DNA of 64,000 nt, from positions 7,062 through 71,061 of the forward strand of contig CAZTBB010000005.1 in NCBI GenBank assembly GCA_964611755.1, given 5' to 3'. Positions 1 to 8,378 of the stretch are shown one piece after another. The position numbers and the translations under genes were made by a program. The stretch is from CAZTBB01 sp964611755. GTDB taxonomy: Bacteria; Pseudomonadota; Alphaproteobacteria; Micavibrionales; Micavibrionaceae. The notes below the pieces were generated by a model. It ran no database searches and had not been told where the DNA came from. It saw only the letters and a list, made by a program, of their open reading frames with translations. Within the stretch, counting starts at the first letter, position 1. Every line of letters begins with the position of its first letter.

Positions 1-1
1 A

Positions 2-1000
2 AATGGTCTCAGTGATGACTATGACGCTATTAGCCGTGTGGCGGAGCATTATGCGATTGGTGTAACGCCTCAGGTGCTGAGCACGATCACATCGCCGGAT
101 GATGCGATTGCACGCCAATATGTACCATCGGAAAAAGAGCTGATTGTAACAAAACAGGAGCGCTTTGATCCCATTGGTGATCAGGAACATGAGATCGTGA
201 AGGGGCTTATTCATCGCTACCCAGACCGTGTCTTGCTTAAAATTGCCGAAGTGTGCGCAGTTTATTGCCGCTATTGTTTTCGCCGTGAAATGGTGGGGCC
301 CGGCAATGAAAAACTCAGCATAGATGAAATTAGCACTGCCATGGATTATATTCGCGCGCACCGTGATATCCATGAGGTGATTTTAACCGGCGGTGATCCC
401 CTTATTCTCTCGGCGCGGCATTTACAGCCTGTCTTTGATAATCTGGCGCAAATGGATCATATAGACTCTGTGCGCATTCATACGCGTATCCCGATTGCCG
501 ATCCCGCACGGATCAGTAATGATCTTGTTGTCCTCTTCAAATCCTTCCCGAAGCCAATTCATATGGCTGTACATGTGAATCATCCTTCCGAGATTGATTC
601 AACGGTCAAAACAACATTAAAAAGCCTGCATAAAGCCGGTGTGCATTTGCTCTCGCAATCTGTTCTACTAAATACGGTCAATGATTGTCCGGATGTTTTA
701 GATAAGCTCTATCGTGCGTTGATAGCCAATCATGTGCAGCCCTATTATCTTCATCACCCTGATCTTGCCAAAGGAACCAGCCATTTTCGCTTAAGCATTG
801 AGCGAGGGCAGAAGATTTATAAAGAGCTATTGGGTAAATTAAGCGGAATAGCGCGCCCGCATTATATGCTCGATATACCCGGTGGGCATGGAAAAGTCCC
901 GGTTAGCCGTGATTATATTGAGTCAGTTGGTGATGGGATTTATTTGATTACGGACTATCGCGGGCAAAAGCATTTTTATCCGCCGCAAGAATCGCTCTAA
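2..1000 (+). CDS. epmB: Lysine 2,3-aminomutase-like radical SAM protein (EpmB/KamA family), 5' end outside window
   Basis: Radical SAM enzyme of the KamA/EpmB family. In EpmB the reaction isomerises lysine to beta-lysine, used to modify elongation factor P. The reading frame is open from base 2, so the N-terminus lies outside the window; an internal GTG at 38 is only the first start-like codon inside it. The cluster-binding motif C-x3-C-x2-C is visible in CAVYCRYCFRR, followed by the family motif LTGGDPL and the C-terminal DIPGGHGKVP. The length suits EpmB-like proteins rather than the longer clostridial KamA. EpmA and EF-P are not in the window, so assignment to EF-P modification is inference from family. 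holC starts 11 bases downstream on the same strand. Confidence 0.85.
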   Translation, partial: NGLSDDYDAISRVAEHYAIGVTPQVLSTITSPDDAIARQYVPSEKELIVTKQERFDPIGDQEHEIVKGLIHRYPDRVLLKIAEVCAVYCRYCFRREMVGPGNEKLSIDEISTAMDYIRAHRDIHEVILTGGDPLILSARHLQPVFDNLAQMDHIDSVRIHTRIPIADPARISNDLVVLFKSFPKPIHMAVHVNHPSEIDSTVKTTLKSLHKAGVHLLSQSVLLNTVNDCPDVLDKLYRALIANHVQPYYLHHPDLAKGTSHFRLSIERGQKIYKELLGKLSGIARPHYMLDIPGGHGKVPVSRDYIESVGDGIYLITDYRGQKHFYPPQESL

Positions 1001-1011
1001 TATAGTTACCT

Positions 1012-1470
1012 ATGACAGAGATTCGTTTTTATCATTTGCAATCACAAACCGTTGAACAGGCTTTGCCTGCTTTGCTGACAAAAGCCTATGAGGCCGGAAA
1101 ACGCATTGTGGTGCAGGGCGTGGATAAAAAGCGCATAGAAAAGCTCAATGCGCATTTATGGACCTATCAGGATGAGAGCTTCTTGCCGCATGGTCTCGCC
1201 AGTGATGAGGATAGTGCCTATCACCCGATTTGTTTAAGTGCAGAGCATGTTAATCCAAATAAGAGTGATATGCTGGTCTTGATTGATGGCGCGGAGCTAT
1301 CCGATGTGGGCGCTCTCGAGACATTTTCTTTATGCTGTGAAGTCTTTGATGGTGAAGACCAGGAGATTCTTTCAAATGCGCGTGCGCGCTGGAAATTCTA
1401 TAAAGAGAGTGATTATAAGCTCACCTATTGGCAACAAACGCCGCAAGGTGGCTGGGAACAAAAAGCCTAG
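1012..1470 (+). CDS. holC: DNA polymerase III chi subunit HolC
   Basis: Chi subunit of the DNA polymerase III clamp loader, which in the family links the holoenzyme to single-strand binding protein. The 152-residue length fits. The start (TEIRFYHL), the central block with GKRIVVQG, the segment LWTYQDESFLPHG and the C-terminal WKFYKESDYKLTYWQQ are characteristic of HolC. It lies 11 bases behind the aminomutase gene, so both probably share a transcript that ends at the terminator overlapping the holC stop. The usual gammaproteobacterial neighbours pepA and valS are absent here. Confidence 0.9.
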   Translation: MTEIRFYHLQSQTVEQALPALLTKAYEAGKRIVVQGVDKKRIEKLNAHLWTYQDESFLPHGLASDEDSAYHPICLSAEHVNPNKSDMLVLIDGAELSDVGALETFSLCCEVFDGEDQEILSNARARWKFYKESDYKLTYWQQTPQGGWEQKA

Positions 1471-1488
1471 GATGACCTAGGCTTTTTT
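1461..1488 (+). terminator. Rho-independent terminator after holC
   Basis: A perfect 10-bp stem (AAAAGCCTAG with CTAGGCTTTT), a 6-base loop and a T run. The left arm includes the last codons and the TAG stop of holC. Confidence 0.9.
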
Positions 1489-1520
1489 AAAATCATATCA
1501 TTTATAATTTGAGGGGGGGG

Positions 1521-2120
1521 CTAGCCTTCTTCGCCAGCGTCTGTCTCAGGGGGAAGAAGCAATGCTTTTTCTGCTGCGATTTGTGCGGCAGATGGCAATG
1601 CCGCCGGGCTGGAGGCCAATGTTCTGAGCCATGCAATCATGGCTGCGCGATCTTCTGGCTTACGCAGGCCGATATAGTTCATCTTCGTGCCTTGAACATA
1701 GGCTTTTGGTTTCCACAAGAATTGGTTTAGAGCCACATAGTCCCATTTTCCATCCATCGAGGCCAAAGCATCTGAATAGGCAAAGCCATCAATATGTGCC
1801 TTTTTAATATTCACGATGTTCCAAAGATTGGGGCCAACTTTTTGAGGGCCGCCATTATCAAAAGAGTGACAAGCCGCACAGGCCTTAGAGAGCTTCTCTC
1901 CGCGGGCAACATCAGCACTCGCGATGAGGTGTAGAATCGGCTCTGCTTTCTTTTCTGCGGCCGGGCCAGATGATGCCAGCTCTGCACCATCAACAAAAAC
2001 AGCATCTTTTTCCAAATGCTCGGGATGGACAATTTTCTTGGCAACAAAACCGGTCAGCATAGCAATGATCCCGGCGAGAAGAATGGCGGCAAAAATTTTG
2101 TTAAATTCGAATTCAGACAT
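1521..2120 (-). CDS. Membrane-anchored class I cytochrome c (CycM/c552-like)
   Basis: Electron carrier anchored in the inner membrane with its haem domain in the periplasm. A single N-terminal membrane segment (about residues 8-28) is followed by an Ala/Glu-rich linker and a cytochrome c fold. The haem motif is CAACH (C81, C84, H85), and the likely axial methionine is M147 in GTKMNYIG. The layout matches alphaproteobacterial CycM, which passes electrons from the bc1 complex to terminal oxidases. The tail after residue 170 is Ala-rich and variable. A perfect FNR/FixK-type palindrome lies about 93 bases upstream of the start, suggesting oxygen-linked control. It is convergent with holC. Confidence 0.88.
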   Translation of the reverse strand: MSEFEFNKIFAAILLAGIIAMLTGFVAKKIVHPEHLEKDAVFVDGAELASSGPAAEKKAEPILHLIASADVARGEKLSKACAACHSFDNGGPQKVGPNLWNIVNIKKAHIDGFAYSDALASMDGKWDYVALNQFLWKPKAYVQGTKMNYIGLRKPEDRAAMIAWLRTLASSPAALPSAAQIAAEKALLLPPETDAGEEG

Positions 2121-2212
2121 TGTTTCTTATCTTGTTTATTTGTTTTAGAAATTTCAACACATCAAATATCATTGATTTCTACAATAATTACAACAGTTCA
2201 TATACCTAGAGT

Positions 2213-2226
2213 TTGATTTTGATCAA
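2213..2226. promoter_or_regulatory. FNR/FixK-type operator, TTGAT-N4-ATCAA
   Basis: The bases read TTGATTTTGATCAA, an exact TTGAT-N4-ATCAA palindrome and the consensus site of FNR/FixK/CRP-family oxygen regulators. It sits in the 261-bp divergent spacer between the cytochrome c gene (start 2120, minus) and the tandem-repeat protein (start 2382, plus), so it could act on either. No TSS could be fixed. Confidence 0.65.
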
Positions 2227-2381
2227 CCAAAAAATGAGATTTGCATGTTTTTTTGAATTGTCGGACGAATTTTACAACACAGCACCAAAGATCAAATTTT
2301 AGGCTTGGCAAGCATAGCGTGTTATGTGTTAGGCTGTTCAACAGAATTTAACTCAGTTTTTCAACGATATAAGGATCAATT

Positions 2382-2720
2382 ATGCCCTCTCATGCTGAAC
2401 TTGCCTCCAAGCTGCTCTCCGATGCGGCTGTTTTCTTCCGCACATTGGCCGAGCAGAATGAAGACCTTCAAGAGCAAATGGGCGAAAATGCAGATGTATT
2501 TGAGCAAATGTCAGGCTTGATTGGCCAGGATCCGACAGGCAATTTAAACGGCACTCCGTATGCCGAGCTTGTTGGCAAACTTTTGAAGGATGCGGCTGTT
2601 TTCTTCCGGACATTGGCCGAGCAGAATGAGCCGATCAAAGAACAAATGATGGAAAATGCGACTGTTTTTGAACAAATTGGTGATTTGGTGGCTGCCGATC
2701 CGACAGGTAATCTCGAATAA
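2382..2720 (+). CDS. Small protein made of two near-identical ~56-residue repeats, function unknown
   Basis: The 112-residue acidic protein has no signal peptide or membrane segment and consists of two tandem copies of one unit. Each copy carries the block DAAVFFRTLAEQNE and ends in DPTGNL; predicted structure is mostly helical with many Glu and Gln. At the DNA level 40 of 41 bases match between copies 168 bases (56 codons) apart, so the duplication is recent or kept similar by conversion. I do not recognise the family. A promoter is likely in the upstream 155 bases, which also hold the FNR-type box; control by that box is possible but unproven. A helical-hairpin protein-binding role would be a guess. 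Confidence 0.75.
   Translation: MPSHAELASKLLSDAAVFFRTLAEQNEDLQEQMGENADVFEQMSGLIGQDPTGNLNGTPYAELVGKLLKDAAVFFRTLAEQNEPIKEQMMENATVFEQIGDLVAADPTGNLE
2421..2629 (+). repeat. Direct repeat inside the tandem-repeat gene
   Basis: Copies at 2421-2461 and 2589-2629 differ by one base (C/G) over 41 bases. The offset of 168 bases is a multiple of three, so gain or loss of a unit would keep the reading frame. Confidence 0.9.
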
Positions 2721-2733
2721 AAATTTTGTGGCG

Positions 2734-3363
2734 CTATAAAGCCTGCGTATCTGAGCCTTTGACAAGCTTTTGGACCTTGCGCACAATCATATTGCGTTTC
2801 AGCGATGAGAGATAATCAATAAACAAAGTGCCGTTCAAATGGTCTAGTTCATGCTGAATACAATGGGAGACGAGCCCCGCCGCTTCCATTTCCTGCTTGT
2901 CTCCGGCCTCATCGACATATTGGACACGAATAATCGCCGGCCTTTCAATTTGTGCATATTGTTTGGGAATGGATAGGCAGCCCTCATCAAATACGGAGTG
3001 TTGCTCTGATGTCCAGACAATTTCAGGGTTAATCATCGCGATAGAATGATCTTGCTCCTCTTCTGTTTCATCAATGTCTTGCCCCTCGCCGCTGCGATAG
3101 GCGGATTGGATGCGTAATACATCCTTCTTACCGACATACTCGGGGTTTGCGTATTCCCAGCTTTTGGGGTCGACATCCATCACAAAAACACGGTTGAGCA
3201 AACCAACTTGATTGGCGGCTAGCCCGATGCCGTTGGCGTCGTACATTGTTTCGAACATGCGATCGATCTGTGTTTGTAAATCCGCCGAGATTGTCTCGAC
3301 GGGATGTGCCGTTTCTTTTAGAACGGCATCGGGTACGGTCACAATTTTGTATAAATCACTCAT
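2734..3363 (-). CDS. def: Peptide deformylase with an acidic insertion
   Basis: Removes the formyl group from the initiator methionine of new proteins; metal-dependent cytosolic enzyme. All three family motifs are present: GIGLAANQVG, EGCLSIP (metal-ligand Cys) and QHELDHLNG (the two His ligands and catalytic Glu). The ATG at 3363 (MSDLYKIV) is preferred over the in-frame ATG at 3399 because typical deformylases begin close to this point. The protein is about 210 residues against the usual ~170; the excess is an acidic insert between VFVMDVD and AMINPEIV. The gene lies 68 bases downstream of rmuC on the same strand. Confidence 0.95.
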   Translation of the reverse strand: MSDLYKIVTVPDAVLKETAHPVETISADLQTQIDRMFETMYDANGIGLAANQVGLLNRVFVMDVDPKSWEYANPEYVGKKDVLRIQSAYRSGEGQDIDETEEEQDHSIAMINPEIVWTSEQHSVFDEGCLSIPKQYAQIERPAIIRVQYVDEAGDKQEMEAAGLVSHCIQHELDHLNGTLFIDYLSSLKRNMIVRKVQKLVKGSDTQAL

Positions 3364-3431
3364 AGAGTATGACTTAGCTTGAATTACGCTTGGGTTCAAA
3401 TTTTTCTTTTAAAAAAACCAAAAGAAAATCA

Positions 3432-4667
3432 TCAGGCCGTTTTCTTGAGTTCTTCTTCATCATCACTGCTGAGGTTGAGCATGCGCGGTTGTTTTTCAAT
3501 TTGATCCATCTCCGGCAGATCATCCAATCCGCCTTGCGCTTGTAGGTCTTTGAATTTACGCGCAGCCGGTAAAACCGATTTTTCCAAAGAGCCGACAGCC
3601 GCGTCATAGCCATTCATCGCGGTCTGCAAATTTTTGCCTATTTTTTCAATATGGCTTGTGAAGGTGAGCAAGCGTTTATAAAGATCGGAGCCACGCTCTG
3701 ATATTTCATGGGCGTTCTTGGCCAGATCAACTTGTCGCCAGCTCATGCCGACAACGCGCAAAAGAGACATAATCAAAATCGGAGAGGCCAATACAATCTT
3801 GTTATTGGCCGCAAAGTCCAGCAAGGATGCATCGGCCTGTATGGCCGCGCTGAAGAGGTGTTCCGAGGGCAGGAATAAGACCACGAAATCGGGCGAGTTC
3901 AACTGTTCCCAATACGCCTTTTTCGAGAGCGCCTGAATATGTGATTTTACAGCGCGGGCAAGGCCGGTCTGGAATTCTTTGTATTCAGATTCGCTTAAAT
4001 CATCATCAAGGCGGTGAATAAGGTCACTGATCGGGGCTTTCGAATCAATCACTATGTGCAAAGATTCGGGCATATTAATCACAGCATCCGGGCGCATTGA
4101 TTTTTGCCCATCGCTCATATGATGCTGGAGTGTGTAATGCACGTTTTTTATGAGACCGGAATTTTCAAGCAGGCGCTCCAGCATTTCTTCCCCCCAATTT
4201 CCGCGCGCGGCAGGGTTTCTGAGCGCACCGGCGAGCTTGGCGGTTTCTTTGCTGAGGAATTGCAGGTCTTGGCGTAGCGCTTGATCTGTTCCTTTGACCT
4301 GTTCAATGGCCTTATTCAGGTTTTCAAGCTGGCTTTGCATGGGTTTTACCATCTCGGAGATGGCATGTTGGCGCTTTTCCAGCTCATGCGCGCCATCTTT
4401 ATGGGATTGGGAGAGACGTTCTTTGGCAAGCTGCAAAAAACTCTCTGAAGATTGTTTAAGGGCTTCTTGGGCTGTGACTTTAAAACGTTGATCCAGAGCG
4501 GCGCTGGCCGTATCATAGGCGGCCTTCTCGGCTCTAATTTGGGCGGTGAGCTCTGTATTTTGAAGCTCCAGACGGCGTGTTTTATGAAGAAAACAGGCAG
4601 CCGTTAAAATGAGCCCTAAAAAAAAGCCGCTTGCGGCATAAATCCAATGAATTTCGATGCTATCCAT
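3432..4667 (-). CDS. rmuC: DNA recombination protein RmuC
   Basis: RmuC-family protein, thought to limit inversion and rearrangement at DNA repeats; membrane-anchored with a nuclease-like core. An N-terminal hydrophobic segment (about residues 9-27) is followed by a long coiled coil (about 30-140). The conserved RmuC core then follows, with RGNWGEEMLERLLE, the block RPDAVINMP, VIDSKAPISD and FLPSEHLFSAA. The 411-residue length is normal. It precedes def by 68 bases on the same strand and may be co-transcribed with it. The acidic, Glu-rich C-terminus is unremarkable. Confidence 0.93.
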   Translation of the reverse strand: MDSIEIHWIYAASGFFLGLILTAACFLHKTRRLELQNTELTAQIRAEKAAYDTASAALDQRFKVTAQEALKQSSESFLQLAKERLSQSHKDGAHELEKRQHAISEMVKPMQSQLENLNKAIEQVKGTDQALRQDLQFLSKETAKLAGALRNPAARGNWGEEMLERLLENSGLIKNVHYTLQHHMSDGQKSMRPDAVINMPESLHIVIDSKAPISDLIHRLDDDLSESEYKEFQTGLARAVKSHIQALSKKAYWEQLNSPDFVVLFLPSEHLFSAAIQADASLLDFAANNKIVLASPILIMSLLRVVGMSWRQVDLAKNAHEISERGSDLYKRLLTFTSHIEKIGKNLQTAMNGYDAAVGSLEKSVLPAARKFKDLQAQGGLDDLPEMDQIEKQPRMLNLSSDDEEELKKTA

Positions 4668-4717
4668 AGTATGCTAAACTAGAAGTTATGGGTTAATGAA
4701 TAGATGGATTTTACACG

Positions 4718-5509
4718 ATGAATCACGCTGCACGGAAGAGAAACACGCAAAACAGTTCACAGGGCAGAATAAGAGGCGCTGCCGAGAGTGGAAACGCTCT
4801 TGTTTATGTTTTGATTGCAATTGGCCTTTTTGCAGCGCTCAGCTTTACATTAACGCGCCAAACAGACACGAGTGAGGGTGGCTCCATTACAGAGGAGCAG
4901 GTTGAATTGACAACAACGCAGCTGATTTCCTATGCGACGCAGGCGCGCTCGGCGCTGGATCAGATGGATTTCTCCAGCGTGCGCCCGAGCGAGATGATCT
5001 TTATACTGCCCTCCGATGCAAATTTCGAGACGGAAACACCGCCGGCTATTCGTAATATTTACAAGGTATATCATCCGGATGGTGGTGGTCTTATTCCGGG
5101 GACATTGCCCGAGAAAGCGATTGCGCAAGTCAATACAACACCGCCGCCAGGGTGGTATATGGGACGATTCAATAATGTGGATTGGACACCGCTCGGCCCC
5201 GGAAATACGGCAGGAACTGCGGGCGCGGAGGCGCCCTATGAAGAGGTGATTTTGATTGCCTATCAAATTTCACAGGCCGTATGCGAGAAGATTAATGAAA
5301 AAGTGATTGGTACAAACACAATCCCGACGATCTCGGTCCCGTTAAAACAAGTTTTTATCGATGATGCCACCACAGGATACGGTGCGGGAACAAATACGCA
5401 TCTTACAACGGGGACAGGCAATATTTGTGTGGAATGCGAGAATGTATCTTCTCTATGTGTTCAGCAGGGCGGTATTTACGGCTTCTATAATATTCTGGCC
5501 GACCAATAA
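4718..5509 (+). CDS. Single-pass membrane-anchored protein of unknown function, pilin-like N-terminus
   Basis: Not recognised. The 263-residue protein has a basic N-terminus and one hydrophobic segment at about residues 27-45 (GNALVYVLIAIG), resembling the N-terminal helix of prepilins or TadE-like proteins. A periplasmic or external domain of about 215 residues with several Cys follows, including CVECEN and SSLCVQQGG near the C-terminus. A classical prepilin peptidase site (G before F-T-L-I-E) is not present, so a pilin assignment is only suggestive. It is divergent from rmuC and convergent with engB. The start could lie further in, just before the hydrophobic segment. Confidence 0.65.
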   Translation: MNHAARKRNTQNSSQGRIRGAAESGNALVYVLIAIGLFAALSFTLTRQTDTSEGGSITEEQVELTTTQLISYATQARSALDQMDFSSVRPSEMIFILPSDANFETETPPAIRNIYKVYHPDGGGLIPGTLPEKAIAQVNTTPPPGWYMGRFNNVDWTPLGPGNTAGTAGAEAPYEEVILIAYQISQAVCEKINEKVIGTNTIPTISVPLKQVFIDDATTGYGAGTNTHLTTGTGNICVECENVSSLCVQQGGIYGFYNILADQ

Positions 5510-5523
5510 GGCGGTTTTTATTT

Positions 5524-6138
5524 TTAAGCCACGAGCGTGGCGATAATCTCTTCTAAATCATCAAGGCCGCGGTTTTTGTGTGAACTCGTCTCGATAATAC
5601 CCGGAAAAGCGGCGGCATGTTGCTTTAATGTTGTAAGGGTTTTTTCACGGCGTGCGCTAAGTTCCTGCGATTTCACCTTATCGGTTTTTGTGAAGACAAC
5701 GCGGTACGATACGGCGGCTTCATCGAGCATTGTCATGAGCGCCTGATCAATGTCTTTGAGCCCATGGCGTGAATCAATTAATAACAGAACAGCGCGCAGT
5801 GATGGGCGTCCGCGCAAATAATCTTTTATCAGGCGATCCCATGCGGCTTTTTGGCTTTTGGAGACTTTGGCATAGCCGTAGCCCGGCATATCCACCAGAT
5901 AGAACAGATCTTTGACATTGAAATAATTGAGTTGCTGCGTGCGGCCGGGCGTGTGGGATGTCCGCGCCAGTGCTTTACGTCCTGTGAGGGCATTAATCAA
6001 CGATGACTTACCGACATTGGACCTTCCGGCAAAGGCAATCTCGGGCATATCAGGCTCCGGCAGTTGCCCCAGCTCGGCCACGCCAATCGTAAAATCAATT
6101 GTTCCATTAAAAAGAGTATTGTTCGTCATCATTATCAT
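5524..6138 (-). CDS. engB: Ribosome biogenesis GTPase EngB (YihA/YsxC)
   Basis: Essential GTPase acting in assembly of the large ribosomal subunit. G-motifs are clear: G1 GRSNVGKSSL, G3 DMPGYGYAKV, G4 TKTDK, and a G5-like ETSS. The length of about 200 residues is normal. The N-terminus has clustered ATGs (6138, 6132, 6129); the ATG at 6129 (MTNNTLF) is an equally good start because GGAT-like bases precede it. In many genomes engB follows yidC; here yidC lies 50 kb away. It is divergent from hisE, which starts 49 bases away. Confidence 0.95.
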   Translation of the reverse strand: MIMMTNNTLFNGTIDFTIGVAELGQLPEPDMPEIAFAGRSNVGKSSLINALTGRKALARTSHTPGRTQQLNYFNVKDLFYLVDMPGYGYAKVSKSQKAAWDRLIKDYLRGRPSLRAVLLLIDSRHGLKDIDQALMTMLDEAAVSYRVVFTKTDKVKSQELSARREKTLTTLKQHAAAFPGIIETSSHKNRGLDDLEEIIATLVA

Positions 6139-6186
6139 CCATTACACTGCTCGACTTTAATAGAAGAGCCAGTGTAAGGTAAAGAC

Positions 6187-6540
6187 ATGAAGCATAAACC
6201 TCTCGAAAAACTCTATGAAACATTGCTGGATCGCAAGGATGCAAGCCCTAGCGATTCCTATGTGGCCTCGCTTTATAAAAAGGGTGCGCGTAAAATTGCC
6301 AAGAAGCTGGGCGAGGAGGCGACGGAATTGGTCATAGAATCGATTCGTCTGGAAGATAAGCCCAAAAGCGCAAAACGCAAGACAGCCTTTACCGAGGAAA
6401 GCGCGGATTTGCTTTTTCATTTTCTAACGCTGATGGCGCACCATAATGTGCATCCGGATGAGGTGATTGCCGTTCTAGAGGCGCGCATGGGGATTAGCGG
6501 GCTGGAAGAAAAAGCGTCCCGAAAAAAAGAGATTGATTGA
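6187..6540 (+). CDS. hisE: Phosphoribosyl-ATP pyrophosphatase HisE
   Basis: Hydrolyses phosphoribosyl-ATP to phosphoribosyl-AMP in histidine synthesis. It is a short all-alpha NTP-pyrophosphohydrolase of 117 residues. Diagnostic sequence includes LYKKGARKIAKKLGEEATE with the metal-binding Glu residues, and EESADLLFH. An AAGG ribosome-binding site lies 10 bases before the ATG. It is separated from the other his genes of this window (57.8-64 kb), whereas in many alphaproteobacteria hisE follows hisF. The stop is 2 bases from the stop of the convergent downstream gene. Confidence 0.95.
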   Translation: MKHKPLEKLYETLLDRKDASPSDSYVASLYKKGARKIAKKLGEEATELVIESIRLEDKPKSAKRKTAFTEESADLLFHFLTLMAHHNVHPDEVIAVLEARMGISGLEEKASRKKEID

Positions 6541-6542
6541 TC

Positions 6543-7181
6543 TTAGGGCTGTGCGTTTGGCTGGCCTGCATCGGCGCGCACCTGAACCCATGCTCCTTGT
6601 GCATCTTGTGTCCATACACACCCGCCATCATCGCAATTGACACGGTTAAGGTCTCCTTCGGCAAGAAATCCTCTTTCCTGAACATAACGATCCGTCGCAT
6701 CAATGAAGTAATGTGCAATGGCCTCGGTTGTAATCTCCTCACCTGGTGCCAGCCCCATTTCCGCACGCCAGCGGTCTTGTGTATCTTCATCGGCAAAAGC
6801 AACGGCGTAGCTTACAAAGGCAATAGATTCCGGTGAGATAACCTCTCCGCTGCCCTCGTAACGCATAATCATTAGGTCGCCCATAGTCACCAAAGCTTCT
6901 TGTGTTGTGGCTACATTATTGCACTCGCTAAAATTAGTGATGGCCATGGCTTGAATATCAAGCAAGGCTTGGGTCATATAATCAGCCTCACGTGCATCTT
7001 CTGGAAATCTAAGATCCTCGATATGTCTTGCGAAACCTCTTACAGCCTGATGGCAGTCTGTTGTATCAATTTGACCAGTGTATGCAGCAGCCCGCGCATA
7101 AGGATCTTCTACGCTCGCGCAGGCGGCGGCGGTAAAGGCTAGTGCTGCAACCAGTGCATGTTTAGGATTTAGATTTGCCAT
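6543..7181 (-). CDS. Exported (possibly lipoprotein) protein of unknown function
   Basis: The 212-residue protein has an N-terminal signal sequence ending in FTAAACAS. C21 could be a lipid-modified Cys, but the -3 position is Ala, so the lipobox is weak. The mature part is rich in Asp, Glu and Ala, with four or five further Cys that could form disulfides in the periplasm, including NCDDGGC near the C-terminus. No family is recognised. An AAGAGA ribosome-binding site precedes the ATG. It is transcribed towards hisE on its own, and the next upstream gene (7285-8235) is closed by its own terminator. Confidence 0.7.
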   Translation of the reverse strand: MANLNPKHALVAALAFTAAACASVEDPYARAAAYTGQIDTTDCHQAVRGFARHIEDLRFPEDAREADYMTQALLDIQAMAITNFSECNNVATTQEALVTMGDLMIMRYEGSGEVISPESIAFVSYAVAFADEDTQDRWRAEMGLAPGEEITTEAIAHYFIDATDRYVQERGFLAEGDLNRVNCDDGGCVWTQDAQGAWVQVRADAGQPNAQP

Positions 7182-7234
7182 GTGTATCTCTTAATATGTG
7201 CATTATATTTACATAACAATAAAGGTAAGTCAAG

Positions 7235-7272
7235 AAAAAAGGCTCTTCTTCGGTTCAGAAAAAGAGCCTTTT
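7235..7272 (-). terminator. Rho-independent terminator after the secreted protein at 7285-8235
   Basis: An 11-bp stem (AAAAGGCTCTT with AAGAGCCTTTT) followed on the minus strand by a run of T. It starts 12 bases after the stop codon. Confidence 0.9.
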
Positions 7273-7284
7273 AAAATTCCTAAT

Positions 7285-8235
7285 TTAAGGTTGAACATTC
7301 AAGTCGTGAACCTGCTCGGCTGCCGGAAAAACAAGGCCAGTACCGTAATAGGTTTGACCATCATCGCCAACATAACCAATGCCGCTTGCTGCAAAAGCTT
7401 CAGAAATAGCGTTATTGACAGCGGCGGCTCGTTCAACATTTCCTGTTGAAAGCTGGAAGAAAACAACCGTGCGAGCAGCTTGCACCATGAACTCATTATA
7501 ATCGGCTGTAATTTCGCCAAATGTTTCACGGCGAATCTCACCACTTTCAATAGCAGCAACAATAGCACGAGTGATGTCTTGTCTTAGCTGATCTGTTTCT
7601 GTTTCTTGGTAGCCATGTTCATCCATGATTCGCATGGCGATTAGATTTGATTCGGGAACACCGGTTCCTCGTAATGCGCCCATAGAAGAGGCCCATGCTA
7701 AAATGTGTTCACGCATAGTTGCCGGATCAACGCGGTCACCACCAATTGCATCATCGCCATAACCATGCTCAAGCATTTCTGCCAAGGCTATAACAGCTAA
7801 CTGACCTTCATTTTCAAGTTGTTGTAGCTTGATGTCATAATATCTCTCAGTCAAGAAACCGAGAAGTGCCCCTGCACTGTTTGCCGATGCTAGCTCTACT
7901 TCATGCTCCATGAGAAGAGCTGTAAATTCAGGGTCGATTTGACAATCACGCCCCCATGAAATGATAGGAGTGCTAAAACCACGCCCTTCACAAACCAAGA
8001 AACGGTTCGCTGCGCCGGATCCATCGCTTGGCGCCATTGAAGATAATGCAAGGCCTAGACTGCCTTCAATTTGTACATCTGCATTGGCTTCACCAATAGC
8101 TGTGTTGTTATTGATGTTGTCATTATTATTCTCATTGATTGTGATGCCAGGAGGATTGGCTTGTGCCTGTGCTGCACCTGGTAACATTGCTGTTCCGGCT
8201 AAAGCAACAGCGGCTAATTTATCTCTAAGTCCCAT
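7285..8235 (-). CDS. Secreted protein of unknown function, Asn-rich after the signal peptide
   Basis: The 316-residue protein has a Sec signal peptide with a probable cleavage site after AAQAQA (about residue 26). An Asn-rich stretch with alternating Asn, Asp and Ile follows at about residues 33-46, then a mostly helical domain rich in Ala and Glu. I do not recognise the fold. It has two Cys (in VCEG and RDCQ) that may pair in the periplasm. A GAGGGA ribosome-binding site precedes the ATG. It is a single-gene unit between two strong terminators. Confidence 0.7.
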   Translation of the reverse strand: MGLRDKLAAVALAGTAMLPGAAQAQANPPGITINENNNDNINNNTAIGEANADVQIEGSLGLALSSMAPSDGSGAANRFLVCEGRGFSTPIISWGRDCQIDPEFTALLMEHEVELASANSAGALLGFLTERYYDIKLQQLENEGQLAVIALAEMLEHGYGDDAIGGDRVDPATMREHILAWASSMGALRGTGVPESNLIAMRIMDEHGYQETETDQLRQDITRAIVAAIESGEIRRETFGEITADYNEFMVQAARTVVFFQLSTGNVERAAAVNNAISEAFAASGIGYVGDDGQTYYGTGLVFPAAEQVHDLNVQP

Positions 8236-8297
8236 TATTCTCTATTCCCTCATATGTAAATTTGTTTTCAAGGTGCCCATCTTATGCCACAAGCAAA

Positions 8298-8337
8298 AAA
8301 CCCCTGTCAACAAAAAATTATGTAAAGACAGGGGTTT
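8298..8337 (-). terminator. Rho-independent terminator after the AsmA-like gene
   Basis: An 11-bp perfect stem (AAACCCCTGTC with GACAGGGGTTT) around an 18-base loop. On the minus strand a T run follows directly, about 40 bases beyond the stop at 8379. The plus-strand side also has T residues, so it may be bidirectional. Confidence 0.85.
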
Positions 8338-8378
8338 GGTTTTTCTATGCTTTTTTTTAACTATTTTATAATTTTTAT

